A stretch of DNA of 15,420 nucleotides from Thermoplasmatales archaeon UBA509 (lineage in GTDB: Archaea > Thermoplasmatota > Thermoplasmata > Thermoplasmatales > Thermoplasmataceae): positions 4,497-19,916 of the forward strand of contig DAJC01000036.1 in assembly GCA_002498845.1 (NCBI GenBank). Direction: 5' to 3'. The notes beneath the pieces are model-generated. The model worked only from the letters and a program-made list of their open reading frames with translations, was not told where the DNA came from and searched no databases. This document shows, in pieces, positions 1 to 6,700 of the stretch. Positions within the stretch are counted from its first letter, which is position 1. Every line of letters starts with the position of its first letter. Both the position numbers and the translations under genes were made by a program.

Positions 1-7
1 TTTTCTT

Positions 8-268
8 TCACTCAAGAATCTTGACAGTCTTGTTTGTTGATCTCATTCCTCTGATGATTTTTATTCTGGATTGTTCAACATTGAAATGAGCGCAAAGTTG
101 CCTTAATACATCGGCATTTGCTTTACCATTTTCTCTAGGCTCGTTGGTGTAAACAGTAAGCTTATTACCTTCGGCAATAATCTGACCATTCCCCCGTTTT
201 ACCTTAACCTGAACTATCAATGCATTTTCAGGTGTTGCATTTGATATGATCGGATTAATTTTGTTCAT
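8..268 (-). CDS. DUF167 / YggU (UPF0235) family small protein
   Basis: An 86-residue protein of the DUF167/YggU family. The family's signature is visible at residues 39-83: a strand (LTVYTNEP), then ENGKANADVLRQL, then a helix and HFNVEQSRIKIIRG followed by S-T-NK-VKI, matching the usual pattern P-x-x-GKAN-x-x-L ... V-x-x-S-x-V-x-I-x-x-G-x-x-S-x-x-K. The length is typical for these small single-domain alpha/beta proteins. The cellular role is not established, and nothing here adds one. The start is fixed because the next in-frame upstream ATG (position 286) is followed by a stop. A TATA-like box lies about 30 nt upstream, so the message is probably nearly leaderless. The gene is the first in the window; what follows it on the left is not visible. 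Confidence 0.85.
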   Translation of the reverse strand: MNKINPIISNATPENALIVQVKVKRGNGQIIAEGNKLTVYTNEPRENGKANADVLRQLCAHFNVEQSRIKIIRGMRSTNKTVKILE

Positions 269-293
269 ATTTCAGGTACATCGCATTTCTCCG

Positions 294-303
294 GTTAAAT
301 ATG
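294..303 (-). promoter_or_regulatory. TATA-like box for the DUF167 gene
   Basis: Read on the minus strand the sequence is catatttaac, centred about 30 nt upstream of the ATG at 268. With the usual archaeal TATA-to-start distance of about 26 nt the transcript would start only a few bases before the ATG. It lies in the left arm of a long inverted repeat. Confidence 0.5.
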
Positions 304-318
304 AAAGAAAATCGCTTT

Positions 319-328
319 CAATATATGA
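319..328 (+). promoter_or_regulatory. Possible rightward TATA-like box
   Basis: The sequence caatatatga lies in the right arm of the inverted repeat and mirrors the DUF167 promoter. A start about 26 nt downstream would fall near 350, some 20-25 nt before the ORF at 374. No experimental support; the mirrored sequence is the only argument. Confidence 0.3.
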
Positions 329-373
329 CCGGTAATCAAGATATCAGGCTTGGAAGATGCTTAACTATCATGT

Positions 374-616
374 ATGGTAGCATTAAAATTGCACTTATTT
401 CATTTCTACTTTAGAGATCTCTGTAACCAAAGCAATATCTTCATGTTTCAGCACATGATCGAACGCTACAGAATCACCTACCCTGATGCATTCCGGCTGA
501 AATCTGTGGATGGGATTTTGCGAAAGATTCTGGATAAGATCCTTGGCTTAAAGGCCATACCAGAAAAGAGGAACGCGTTGCAGGCAGTAAGAAGTGCACT
601 TGTAGATCCCTTATGA
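374..616 (+). CDS. Unrecognised small ORF (hypothetical, doubtful)
   Basis: An 80-codon ORF that I do not recognise. Its first 23 residues are rich in aromatic and hydrophobic residues (HLFHFYFRD) and look unlike a normal start. From the internal Met at residue 24 (position 443) the protein becomes more ordinary, with an Arg/Lys-rich, probably helical part (residues 45-75, VDGILRKILDKILGLKAIP). It might therefore be a shorter protein starting at 443, a fragment of a decayed gene, or chance. Points for it: a possible rightward TATA-like box at 319-328 and plausible amino acid composition in the second half. Points against: no family match, no clear ribosome binding site, and location in a gene-poor stretch with structured repeats. 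It is followed at once by two stem-loops. Confidence 0.3.
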   Translation: MVALKLHLFHFYFRDLCNQSNIFMFQHMIERYRITYPDAFRLKSVDGILRKILDKILGLKAIPEKRNALQAVRSALVDPL

Positions 617-620
617 AAGA

Positions 621-654
621 GTGCCTGTTCTTAGTCTAAGCAGAAAGCAGGCAC
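621..654. repeat. Nested inverted repeat (stem-loop 1)
   Basis: The outer stem is a perfect 7-bp match, gtgcctg (621-627) with caggcac (648-654). Inside it lies a second symmetric element, cttag-t-ctaag (630-640), which could form a 4-bp stem with a 3-nt loop. It begins five bases after the stop of the doubtful ORF. There is no T-run after it, so it is not a standard terminator. Confidence 0.55.
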
Positions 655-680
655 GTGAGTTCCAGCGCACTCCATTTTTA

Positions 681-718
681 AGATCCGAGTTATTTTGCTG
701 GATCAGCAGAGCGGATCT
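681..718. repeat. Nested inverted repeat (stem-loop 2)
   Basis: The outer stem is a perfect 7-bp match, agatccg (681-687) with cggatct (712-718). An inner perfect 5-bp stem, tgctg (696-700) with cagca (704-708), closes a 3-nt loop. The architecture (outer 7-bp stem, small inner stem, asymmetric internal loop) resembles stem-loop 1, 26 nt away. It could be part of a structured RNA on either strand. Confidence 0.55.
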
Positions 719-827
719 ATTTGAATTTAGAACAGATGCCTGATAAAAAACAAGGTTGTTATGTTTTAACATTATTGTGAAGCTATAATAATCTTGGAAG
801 CAGTAGGACGCCGGATTCCCAATAGAG

Positions 828-902
828 TGCTCCGACCGGGATTTGGACCCGGGTCGTCGGCTCGAAAGGCCGATATGCTTGGCCGGACTACACCATCGGA
901 GC
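828..902 (-). tRNA. tRNA-Glu (anticodon UUC)
   Basis: A full cloverleaf can be folded. The acceptor stem pairs GCTCCGA (902-896) with TCGGAGC (835-829) and has discriminator A at 828. The D arm is GTGT/GCAT with an 11-nt loop containing G18-G19. The anticodon stem TCGGC/GCCGA closes loop CTTTCGA, giving anticodon TTC (Glu). There is a 4-nt variable loop and a T stem CCGGG/CCCGG. The CCA end is not encoded and there is no intron. The odd point is the T loop, TCCAAAT: position 55, almost always U (pseudouridine), is C here (plus-strand base 846). C56 and A58 are kept. A TATA-like box lies 22-38 nt upstream. The gene sits just downstream of pelA and is oriented with it. Confidence 0.93.
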
Positions 903-923
903 AGAACAGACCCTAAACCCACA

Positions 924-940
924 TACTTATATGTATTTTT
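924..940 (-). promoter_or_regulatory. TATA-like box for tRNA-Glu
   Basis: On the minus strand the sequence is aaaaatacatataagt, 22-38 nt upstream of the first tRNA base. This is the expected place for an archaeal tRNA promoter. Confidence 0.6.
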
Positions 941-963
941 GTAGCTGGTGCCAGTCCATCAGG

Positions 964-2001
964 TCAAGGTAACCTGTATCTGAGGATGGCGCAATAGCCC
1001 CCGAAATTACTCACTATCCTGCCAGGATCAGTTCCTGTCCCTATTATGTGCACCCTTGTACCATAGTTTCTGGACACTTCCAGAAGCTTCCTGCCCTCAG
1101 GGGTCCTGAATTTTTCCTCAGAAACAATAAGTGTATCCACGGCGCCAGCTTCAAGTGCTTTCAGAACATCTTCGTATCCATATGTTCCAAGGCCGTCTGT
1201 CCCAACATGCCTCAGAAAGCTCTCCACGAGTCTGGAATCTCCAGAAATTCTCAGGTCCCTGAAAATGGCATCAGCCTCGGGAGTATTCAGGAATTCCCAG
1301 ACAGCGCCTGCATCTGATCTGTTGGTGGGGTATGTCACCACCCGGAATCCTGTTCCGCCGTATGTTCTGAATGCGTTTACTATCTTTTCTCTGGTGAATC
1401 CTGGTCCAAGGACAATTATGGTGCTTCCTTCTGGCAGCATCCTGCGGCATGACTCAACAATTTCCCTGTGAAAATCCTGTTCAGAGAAATTACTTTCGTA
1501 AGCTTTGCCTGTGAGATGTGAATCGATCTTGCCTATGCTCTGTATCCCGTATGACTTCAGCATAAGAATCCATGCGGTCTCATCATCTGCGGCGATGAAA
1601 TAGAATTTCTGTGAAAACTTATTATCCAGGGCCTCAGCCAGGAGTTCACGCTGCTGTTCCAGCCACTGCTGCTTCTTGAGTTCGAAGTTGTCGCCGGGTG
1701 ATATATTGAATGACTGATGGTCTCCAATGATGTCCTCAGGTCCTTCCCTTATGGTGCCAAGAACCTTCAGATTTCCAGAAAAATCCTGGAATTCAACGCT
1801 CTCAGCAACTATGGATGCGGTGACAGGTTTTCGCGGGGATTCCTTGGATCTGTTCATGTCCTGCTGCTTCTCCACCCTTCTCAGGGTTGTCATCCTGACC
1901 ATGTCTCCAGGATTTATGAGGTTCTTCAGATACCATAAATCATCATCGGAATCTACGTGTACCGTAATCCATTCAGAATCCTTCTTTTCCGTGATCCTCA
2001 T
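964..2001 (-). CDS. pelA: Pelota / Dom34 ribosome rescue factor
   Basis: Archaeal Pelota, 345 residues, the normal length. It is an eRF1-like factor without the GGQ motif that enters the empty A site of stalled ribosomes with its GTPase partner (archaeal aEF1-alpha) and, with ABCE1, splits the subunits. Domain 1 (residues 1-125, Sm-like) carries the conserved DDLWYLKNLINPGD and ESPRKPVT segments and the VEFQDFSGNLKVLG strand pair. The central domain (about 130-260) has the conserved PGF (200-202). The C-terminal L7Ae-like domain (about 262-345) has the A-G-AVDTLIVSEE segment. The start overlaps the stop of the upstream nuclease-like gene as ATGA (2001-1998), so translation is probably coupled. 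It is the last gene of the ubiX - Mut7-C - pelA operon. Confidence 0.95.
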   Translation of the reverse strand: MRITEKKDSEWITVHVDSDDDLWYLKNLINPGDMVRMTTLRRVEKQQDMNRSKESPRKPVTASIVAESVEFQDFSGNLKVLGTIREGPEDIIGDHQSFNISPGDNFELKKQQWLEQQRELLAEALDNKFSQKFYFIAADDETAWILMLKSYGIQSIGKIDSHLTGKAYESNFSEQDFHREIVESCRRMLPEGSTIIVLGPGFTREKIVNAFRTYGGTGFRVVTYPTNRSDAGAVWEFLNTPEADAIFRDLRISGDSRLVESFLRHVGTDGLGTYGYEDVLKALEAGAVDTLIVSEEKFRTPEGRKLLEVSRNYGTRVHIIGTGTDPGRIVSNFGGYCAILRYRLP

Positions 2002-2465
2002 CTTTCTTTCTCCGCCGTGCCATCAACTATGGACCGGATCTCATTCTTTATTGATGCATAGTGAGTCCCCTCCCAGTAGATCTTTCCGCAGTGAGTGCAA
2101 ATGTAAACCCTGTTCTGCAACTTCCTGACCCCGGGTGGCAGACTTGCCATGATGGCTGGGTCATCAGTGACCCTGAGCAGACCGTTACAGAGTGGACATC
2201 TTGTGAAATAAAGGGATTCATCAGGCGGAAATCTTGCCACGAATTCTCTGAGCTGTTCCACATGCCTGTCAGATTTGATATATATGGAATTTCTGTACCT
2301 TACGGAAAGTTCCCTGTCCCTTGTTATTAGGATCAAATCTTCCCTTGAACATGTCTCAATGATTGAATCATCCGCCATGTCAGAGGTTGCATACCCGACA
2401 TCATAGCCCATCAGGCGTAACCACCTGCACATCTTCCCCAGCATGCTGTCAGCGAAGAATCTCAT
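1998..2465 (-). CDS. Mut7-C domain (PIN-like) protein with zinc ribbon
   Basis: The N-terminal half is a Mut7-C domain (PF01927), a PIN-like fold regarded as an RNase domain. It has F-ADSMLGKMCRWLRLMGYD at residues 4-22, ADD at 31-33 and the LITRDREL segment at 46-53, whose acidic residues (D6, D32/D33, D50) are likely metal ligands. The C-terminal half has two CxxC pairs, CPLC (90-93) and CTHC (123-126), followed by GKIYWEGTH, forming the zinc ribbon usual in this family. I place the start at 2465 because family members begin at M-R-F-x-ADSMLGK and this leaves 1 nt after the ubiX stop (TGA-A-ATG). A start at 2498 would add 11 residues and overlap ubiX by 32 nt. Its stop overlaps the pelA start, suggesting a link to RNA turnover or ribosome rescue, which is inference. 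The substrate is unknown. Confidence 0.88.
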   Translation of the reverse strand: MRFFADSMLGKMCRWLRLMGYDVGYATSDMADDSIIETCSREDLILITRDRELSVRYRNSIYIKSDRHVEQLREFVARFPPDESLYFTRCPLCNGLLRVTDDPAIMASLPPGVRKLQNRVYICTHCGKIYWEGTHYASIKNEIRSIVDGTAEKER

Positions 2466-2466
2466 T

Positions 2467-3030
2467 TCAGTAGTCTTTCCATCGTCCTGACATATCATTG
2501 TCGATGCCCATCAGATCCAGAACCCGAGATACAACAAAATTCACCATGTCACCAGCAGTCTCAGGCCTTGTGTAATAACCTGGCATTGCAGGAGCCACAA
2601 TCACTCCGTTTGTCGACAGCTTCAGCATGTTTTCAATGTAAATGGAGCTCAGTGGCATCTCTCTTGGTACAATCACCATCCTCCTACGCTCCTTCATGGA
2701 TACTGCAGCAATCCGTGTGATGAGAGTGTCAGCCATGCCGGTAGCCATCCTTGCAAGGGTGGTGTTGGAGCAGGGAATTATGACAAAACTCCTGAACCTG
2801 AAGGATCCGGAACTCACCGGTGCAGCAAGGTCAGAATCATCATAAACATGTTCAGCCAGTTTAGAAAAGTCCTCCAGAGTCAGGTCTGTCTCAGCGGTCA
2901 TGACCCTTTTCGCACCATCAGAAATGATCAGGTGGCGTTCAAAATTCTTAAGCGATTCAAGGAGCCTGAACGCAAGAACAGTTCCTGAAGCTCCTGTTAC
3001 GCCCACAACTATCCTATTGTCTCCCTTCAA
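2467..3030 (-). CDS. ubiX: UbiX-like flavin prenyltransferase
   Basis: A UbiX/Pad1-type flavoprotein of 187 residues, the normal size. The family attaches a dimethylallyl group to FMN to make prenylated FMN, the cofactor of UbiD-type decarboxylases. Visible motifs are GVTGASG at residues 10-16 (flavin phosphate site), PCSNTTLARMATG in the middle, KERRRMVIVPREMPLS, and PAMPGYYTRPET. The family segment usually reads TRAADVxLKERR; here it is TRIAAVSMKERR, a mild variation. No UbiD partner lies in the window, so the downstream pathway (quinone synthesis or another decarboxylation) cannot be told. The gene is first in an operon with the Mut7-C gene and pelA; a TATA-like box lies about 32 nt upstream of the start. 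Confidence 0.92.
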   Translation of the reverse strand: MKGDNRIVVGVTGASGTVLAFRLLESLKNFERHLIISDGAKRVMTAETDLTLEDFSKLAEHVYDDSDLAAPVSSGSFRFRSFVIIPCSNTTLARMATGMADTLITRIAAVSMKERRRMVIVPREMPLSSIYIENMLKLSTNGVIVAPAMPGYYTRPETAGDMVNFVVSRVLDLMGIDNDMSGRWKDY

Positions 3031-3057
3031 TGAATATCCATAAAAGATGTATATGGG

Positions 3058-3066
3058 ATATATAAG
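3058..3066 (-). promoter_or_regulatory. TATA-like box for the ubiX - Mut7-C - pelA operon
   Basis: On the minus strand the sequence is cttatatat, centred about 32 nt upstream of the ubiX ATG in the 44-nt gap after the surface-protein gene. It suggests a short-leader message and separate transcription from the surface genes. Confidence 0.55.
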
Positions 3067-3074
3067 TGATGGTC

Positions 3075-3650
3075 TCAGCGCTTTCTGTTAAAGTAGAAGT
3101 ACAGTACGAAGGTTGCGGCGAATATTGCCACGATTATCGCTGCATCCCTGTAATCGTCATAAAGACTGACAACCCTGGGCTTGGACCACGAAAATCCAGG
3201 ATAAGCACCGGAATCAAGGGCTTTGATGTTTGACAGGTGGCTTCCGCCGCTGGTCACAAGGGACTGCTGGTTCTCAGTCATCTTGAATGCTATGGTGAAG
3301 TTCTGGACACTGGGAAAACCAATTGAAGACAGCGCAGTTATAACATCGAGTCCGTATGGGTTGAGGCCTGTGTATGACAGATCGAACACTATGAGGTCCT
3401 GCGTTGAATTTGCGCTCCAGTTGTATGTTACGTATGTGCTGTTATCTATTATATCTGCAAAGAATGAGTTCCACTCCGTAGTGCTGATCGTGTAATGGTT
3501 TTCGGTTCCGTTTATATAATAGGTAACTGAGGGCAGACTCGATGGGGGCGGATTCAGTACAGGAGTGCTTCCCATGGCTGATATTGGAGCAACGGCCAGC
3601 ACAAAAACGAATGCCAGAGCCGCTAGTGAAATGGCTGTCTTGTTTTTCAT
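3075..3650 (-). CDS. Small secreted protein with C-terminal membrane anchor
   Basis: A 191-residue protein of unknown function. It has a signal peptide (MKNKTAISLAALAFVFVLAVAPISA, residues 1-25), an extracellular part of about 140 residues with several N-glycosylation sequons (NGT, NST, NWS-like, NST, NFT), and one C-terminal membrane helix (about 168-185, AAIIVAIFAATFVLYFYF) ending in NRKR, a positive cytoplasmic stop. It is therefore probably anchored outside the cell. I start it at 3650 because that Met begins the signal peptide and a TATA-like box at 3682-3693 would place the transcript start near 3661, inside the longer frame that begins at 3698. It follows the giant surface gene by 69 nt in the same direction, so the two may belong together. 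No family recognised. Confidence 0.75.
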   Translation of the reverse strand: MKNKTAISLAALAFVFVLAVAPISAMGSTPVLNPPPSSLPSVTYYINGTENHYTISTTEWNSFFADIIDNSTYVTYNWSANSTQDLIVFDLSYTGLNPYGLDVITALSSIGFPSVQNFTIAFKMTENQQSLVTSGGSHLSNIKALDSGAYPGFSWSKPRVVSLYDDYRDAAIIVAIFAATFVLYFYFNRKR

Positions 3651-3681
3651 GAAATTGAATCCGAAACAGATATGAATTTCT

Positions 3682-3693
3682 CTAAATAAGTTT
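3682..3693 (-). promoter_or_regulatory. TATA-like box for the small surface protein
   Basis: On the minus strand the sequence is aaacttatttag, centred about 38 nt upstream of the ATG at 3650. It lies inside the longer reading frame starting at 3698, which argues for the shorter start. Confidence 0.45.
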
Positions 3694-3719
3694 TTCACTG
3701 CAATTTTCCAGATACGGAT

Positions 3720-6700
3720 TCAGTTTCCTCTTCTTGCCATTGATGGATCCATGGCGTATTTCTGGCCATCAGGATCAGCAAGTATGAGGATTTTCCCACG
3801 ATCTACCAATCTTCTGAGAGCCGATTCCATGGTCTTCTTCCTGATTCTGCCAGCCTTGCCTTTTTTCATAATTTCACGTATGGTTCTGTTTCTCATTTCC
3901 ATTATGATCTCAGCTGCGGCATCCTCATCTGCGCCATAGGCAACCTGCCTGTATGCGACCAATGATACCGGGATCATGGCTACCAGTGCCTCAGGAATGA
4001 AACCGAAAGTGAACACGGTCCTGGTTGTGCTTTTTCCGTGACCGTTAAAATGGACATCAAGGTTCACAGTGTGGTACCCTGGAAGGAGAAAAATGCTCAA
4101 TGAATCTCCTCCATAGGATTCCCCTGATACAGTCCAAGTGTATCTAAGGTTCTGAAGGTCAGTACCATGAACAACTGGATGAAATTCTGCAAAACCTGAT
4201 ATGATGCTGTATGCAATTCCTATGCCTGTGATCTGAGGATAGTAAGTGACGTTTATTCCTCTAATTTCTGTGCTGTTTATGTTTCCACACATGTCTGTGG
4301 CTGTCAGGAATACGCTGTAATTTCCATCGGCATTGAAGTTAATGGTGACATTCCCCCGGCCTGTATATCCAGAATACAGGACTCTTGAATTGCTCATTTT
4401 GATCTCAATGTATGCCGGTACGGCATCCATAACAGAAAATGCCAGTTCAGTGGTGTTTGTGCCTGAAAGATTCATGTCTGCAACTCTCACCGATATTGCT
4501 GGAGGTCGATCATAGCTGGCTACCATGATGTTCTCCCTGGCAGAATTGTTCCAGAGGTTCCTGGCGTAAAACGTCACGTTGTAAGTTGAATTTCCTTCTG
4601 GTAAAGTTATTTCCCCATCTTCGGCAGACTGGATTGCCCACGATCTTCCTCTGCTTATGTTTGCCACGATGGAGATGTTGGCACTGTCCACATCAGGAAA
4701 ATGCAGCACAGTTGAATTTGTGTATATGACAGGCTTCGGGAAGGATGGCACAACCGGAATTGTGTTGTTCACGCTCAATGATAAGTTACGGGATGAAATC
4801 AGGCCGCTACTGCCGATTGCCTCAATATTCATATGATAAGTACCATTCTCGTGGAAAAAGCCACTGCCCTGATCAAGGACAATATTCCAGTTTTTTCCGG
4901 TGACCTCCCACTCTCCAATCACATTGCCACAGTAAATGATGGATGCAGATATCCGTGATGTTACATTGCTTGTTGCGTTGATTGTCATGGTGTTATTGCT
5001 GGAATCACCATAGAATGAAAGTAAACGGGAACCGGATGTGTTCACACTCAACAGAGGTCGGTATGTTTCGATCCCAAAGCTCCTGGAACCAAGGAATGCA
5101 GTTTGACCATCAAGAAGCGTTGCATTGAGCGACAGGACATAATTTCCGTTTGTCAGATTGAGGGTTGTCCAGTTGGTGTCAAGCTGATACGAGAGATTCA
5201 TAGCGGCACCGTGGACATATAGGTCGTAATATGAAACGTTCTCCACTCCTACCCATTGTACAGTTATGTTGCTCCTGCTGTAGTACGTCCCATTTGTTAT
5301 ACCTATGGAGGTGCTGCCTGAAATGCCCTTTATGGTGGTGTAGTTGAACCATCTGGAATGCACTATTCCGAAGCAGTCTGTATAGTTCACCCAGAGAACC
5401 AGTTTCCCCGGGTTGGAGGACACAAACAGCCCGAATGCCAGAGAATTTGTTGTGTACGTTCCACTGTTCCATTGCACGCTTGTTGTGCCATTGCCAGAAG
5501 TGCCAGTTATATTTATTGTAAATCCCTGGGACTGGGCGATGTATGTCCCATTGCCTGGATTCACATATATGACAGGTATCTGGCTGTCAATGGAAACCTC
5601 CTCATACACTGAGGATGAATAACCGGCCATGTTGCTGGCTGTTACAGTGAGCCGGTATGTCCCGGTGGGAAAAAGTGAGGCATCGATTGTGATACTGCCG
5701 TTACTGGCTTTAAGCTCAGTACCGCCAAGGGTCGCATTCAGGCTGTATGTGAGGTTTGAATGCACCGAGTATTCCACGGTAGAATTGTGTGTTATTATTC
5801 CTGCAGGCTCCAGACTTATGCCTATACCATCTGTAGACAGTGGCTCAGCGCTGCTGTAGAATATGTATATGTCGCTACCGGCAGCAAGTGTACCGGCAGA
5901 GGCATTTTCGTCAAGATAGACTCCGGTTATGTTCTGCACAAAAATGTTGCTGGCGATGGCATAGTACGGGCTCAGGAACTCAGCCTGTCCAGAATCCATG
6001 TGCAGTGCAGTGTCTCCGGCCCCTGACCAGGTACTCAGGGATCCGTTGATGATAAGCATCCGGCTGTAATCCTCAGGGTCAAGCATGAATGAATAATGTC
6101 CACTGGTTGTTGCGTTCATCAGAACTTCGTATACGCCATCTGTTTCCCAGGCCAGGCTCGTGTTCACAATATTCCCGTTGAATGTCTGTCCAGGAGCCAT
6201 GGTCATATCCAGTGTTTTATTGAGAATGAAATGAATGGTGTCCCCGGACGAGAGATTGAGATCCATTCCCGTTAGGTTTCCGTGTGACTGGCTCATGGCC
6301 ACAAGTAAGCTGTCTCTACCAAGAGAGATATTGTATGCTGTGGATGTTCCACTTGTGAAATTGATTGCTACCAGCGAGAAGCGGGAAACCATTACAAAGC
6401 TTCCGTGGAGAAAGAAGACTCCAGTGAAATAGGGAAAATGTCCATAGGAGAGTGCACTGGAGACTGAAAGATCTGTCAGGTTAACGGCAATCATGTTCAC
6501 TTCCGTGCTGTTCCCACAGGCAATATATTCCACGTTGCCAGATACCACAGATACAAAGTTTCCTCCGGAGATAGGCTGTACCTGGGTGAGAATACCTGCA
6601 GTCTGGTTTGCGTAATTCCAGTATGAAATAGAAGTTTTGCTGGAGTGCGCAACGAACAGGACATCATTAAGTTCAGGGTCCAGTACCGGGATCGACGCAC

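Larger units (their letters stand above)
291..332. repeat. Long imperfect inverted repeat with outward-facing TATA-like boxes
   Basis: The left arm (291-307) and right arm (315-332) are reverse complements apart from one mismatch, one G-T pair and one extra A, with a 7-nt spacer. Both arms, read outward, are ctttca(a)tat-wtraccgg. Each arm carries an AT-rich TATA-like core. The left one fits the DUF167 gene; the right one would drive transcription to the right, starting near 350. It could be a symmetrical divergent promoter or operator, or a hairpin if transcribed. Confidence 0.6.
269..827. other. Gene-poor stretch between DUF167 gene and tRNA-Glu
   Basis: This is the longest stretch of the window without a recognisable gene. 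In order it holds the inverted-repeat promoter region (291-332), a perfect palindrome AGAGATCTCT (413-422), one unrecognised ORF (374-616), two nested stem-loops (621-654 and 681-718), and an AT-rich tail (719-827) in which I see nothing specific except a six-T run on the minus strand (742-747) that could help end tRNA transcription. I find no transposase-like motif and no duplicated tRNA 3' end. Confidence 0.6.

Noticed and set aside
621..654. Stem-loop 1 as an intrinsic terminator
   Set aside because: No T-run follows on either strand, and archaeal termination relies mostly on T-tracts rather than hairpins.
269..902. Integrated element using tRNA-Glu as attachment site
   Set aside because: I found no duplicated copy of the tRNA 3' end and no integrase in the gene-poor stretch.
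611..922. 103-codon minus-strand frame across tRNA-Glu
   Set aside because: It runs through the whole tRNA gene; its protein contains the translated tRNA and has no family features.
1727..2128. 133-codon plus-strand frame opposite pelA and the Mut7-C gene
   Set aside because: It is antisense to two clearly recognisable proteins, crosses their junction and shows no domain.
3651..3698. Longer N-terminus for the small surface protein (start at 3698)
   Set aside because: The signal peptide begins at the Met at 3650 and the TATA-like box lies inside the extension.
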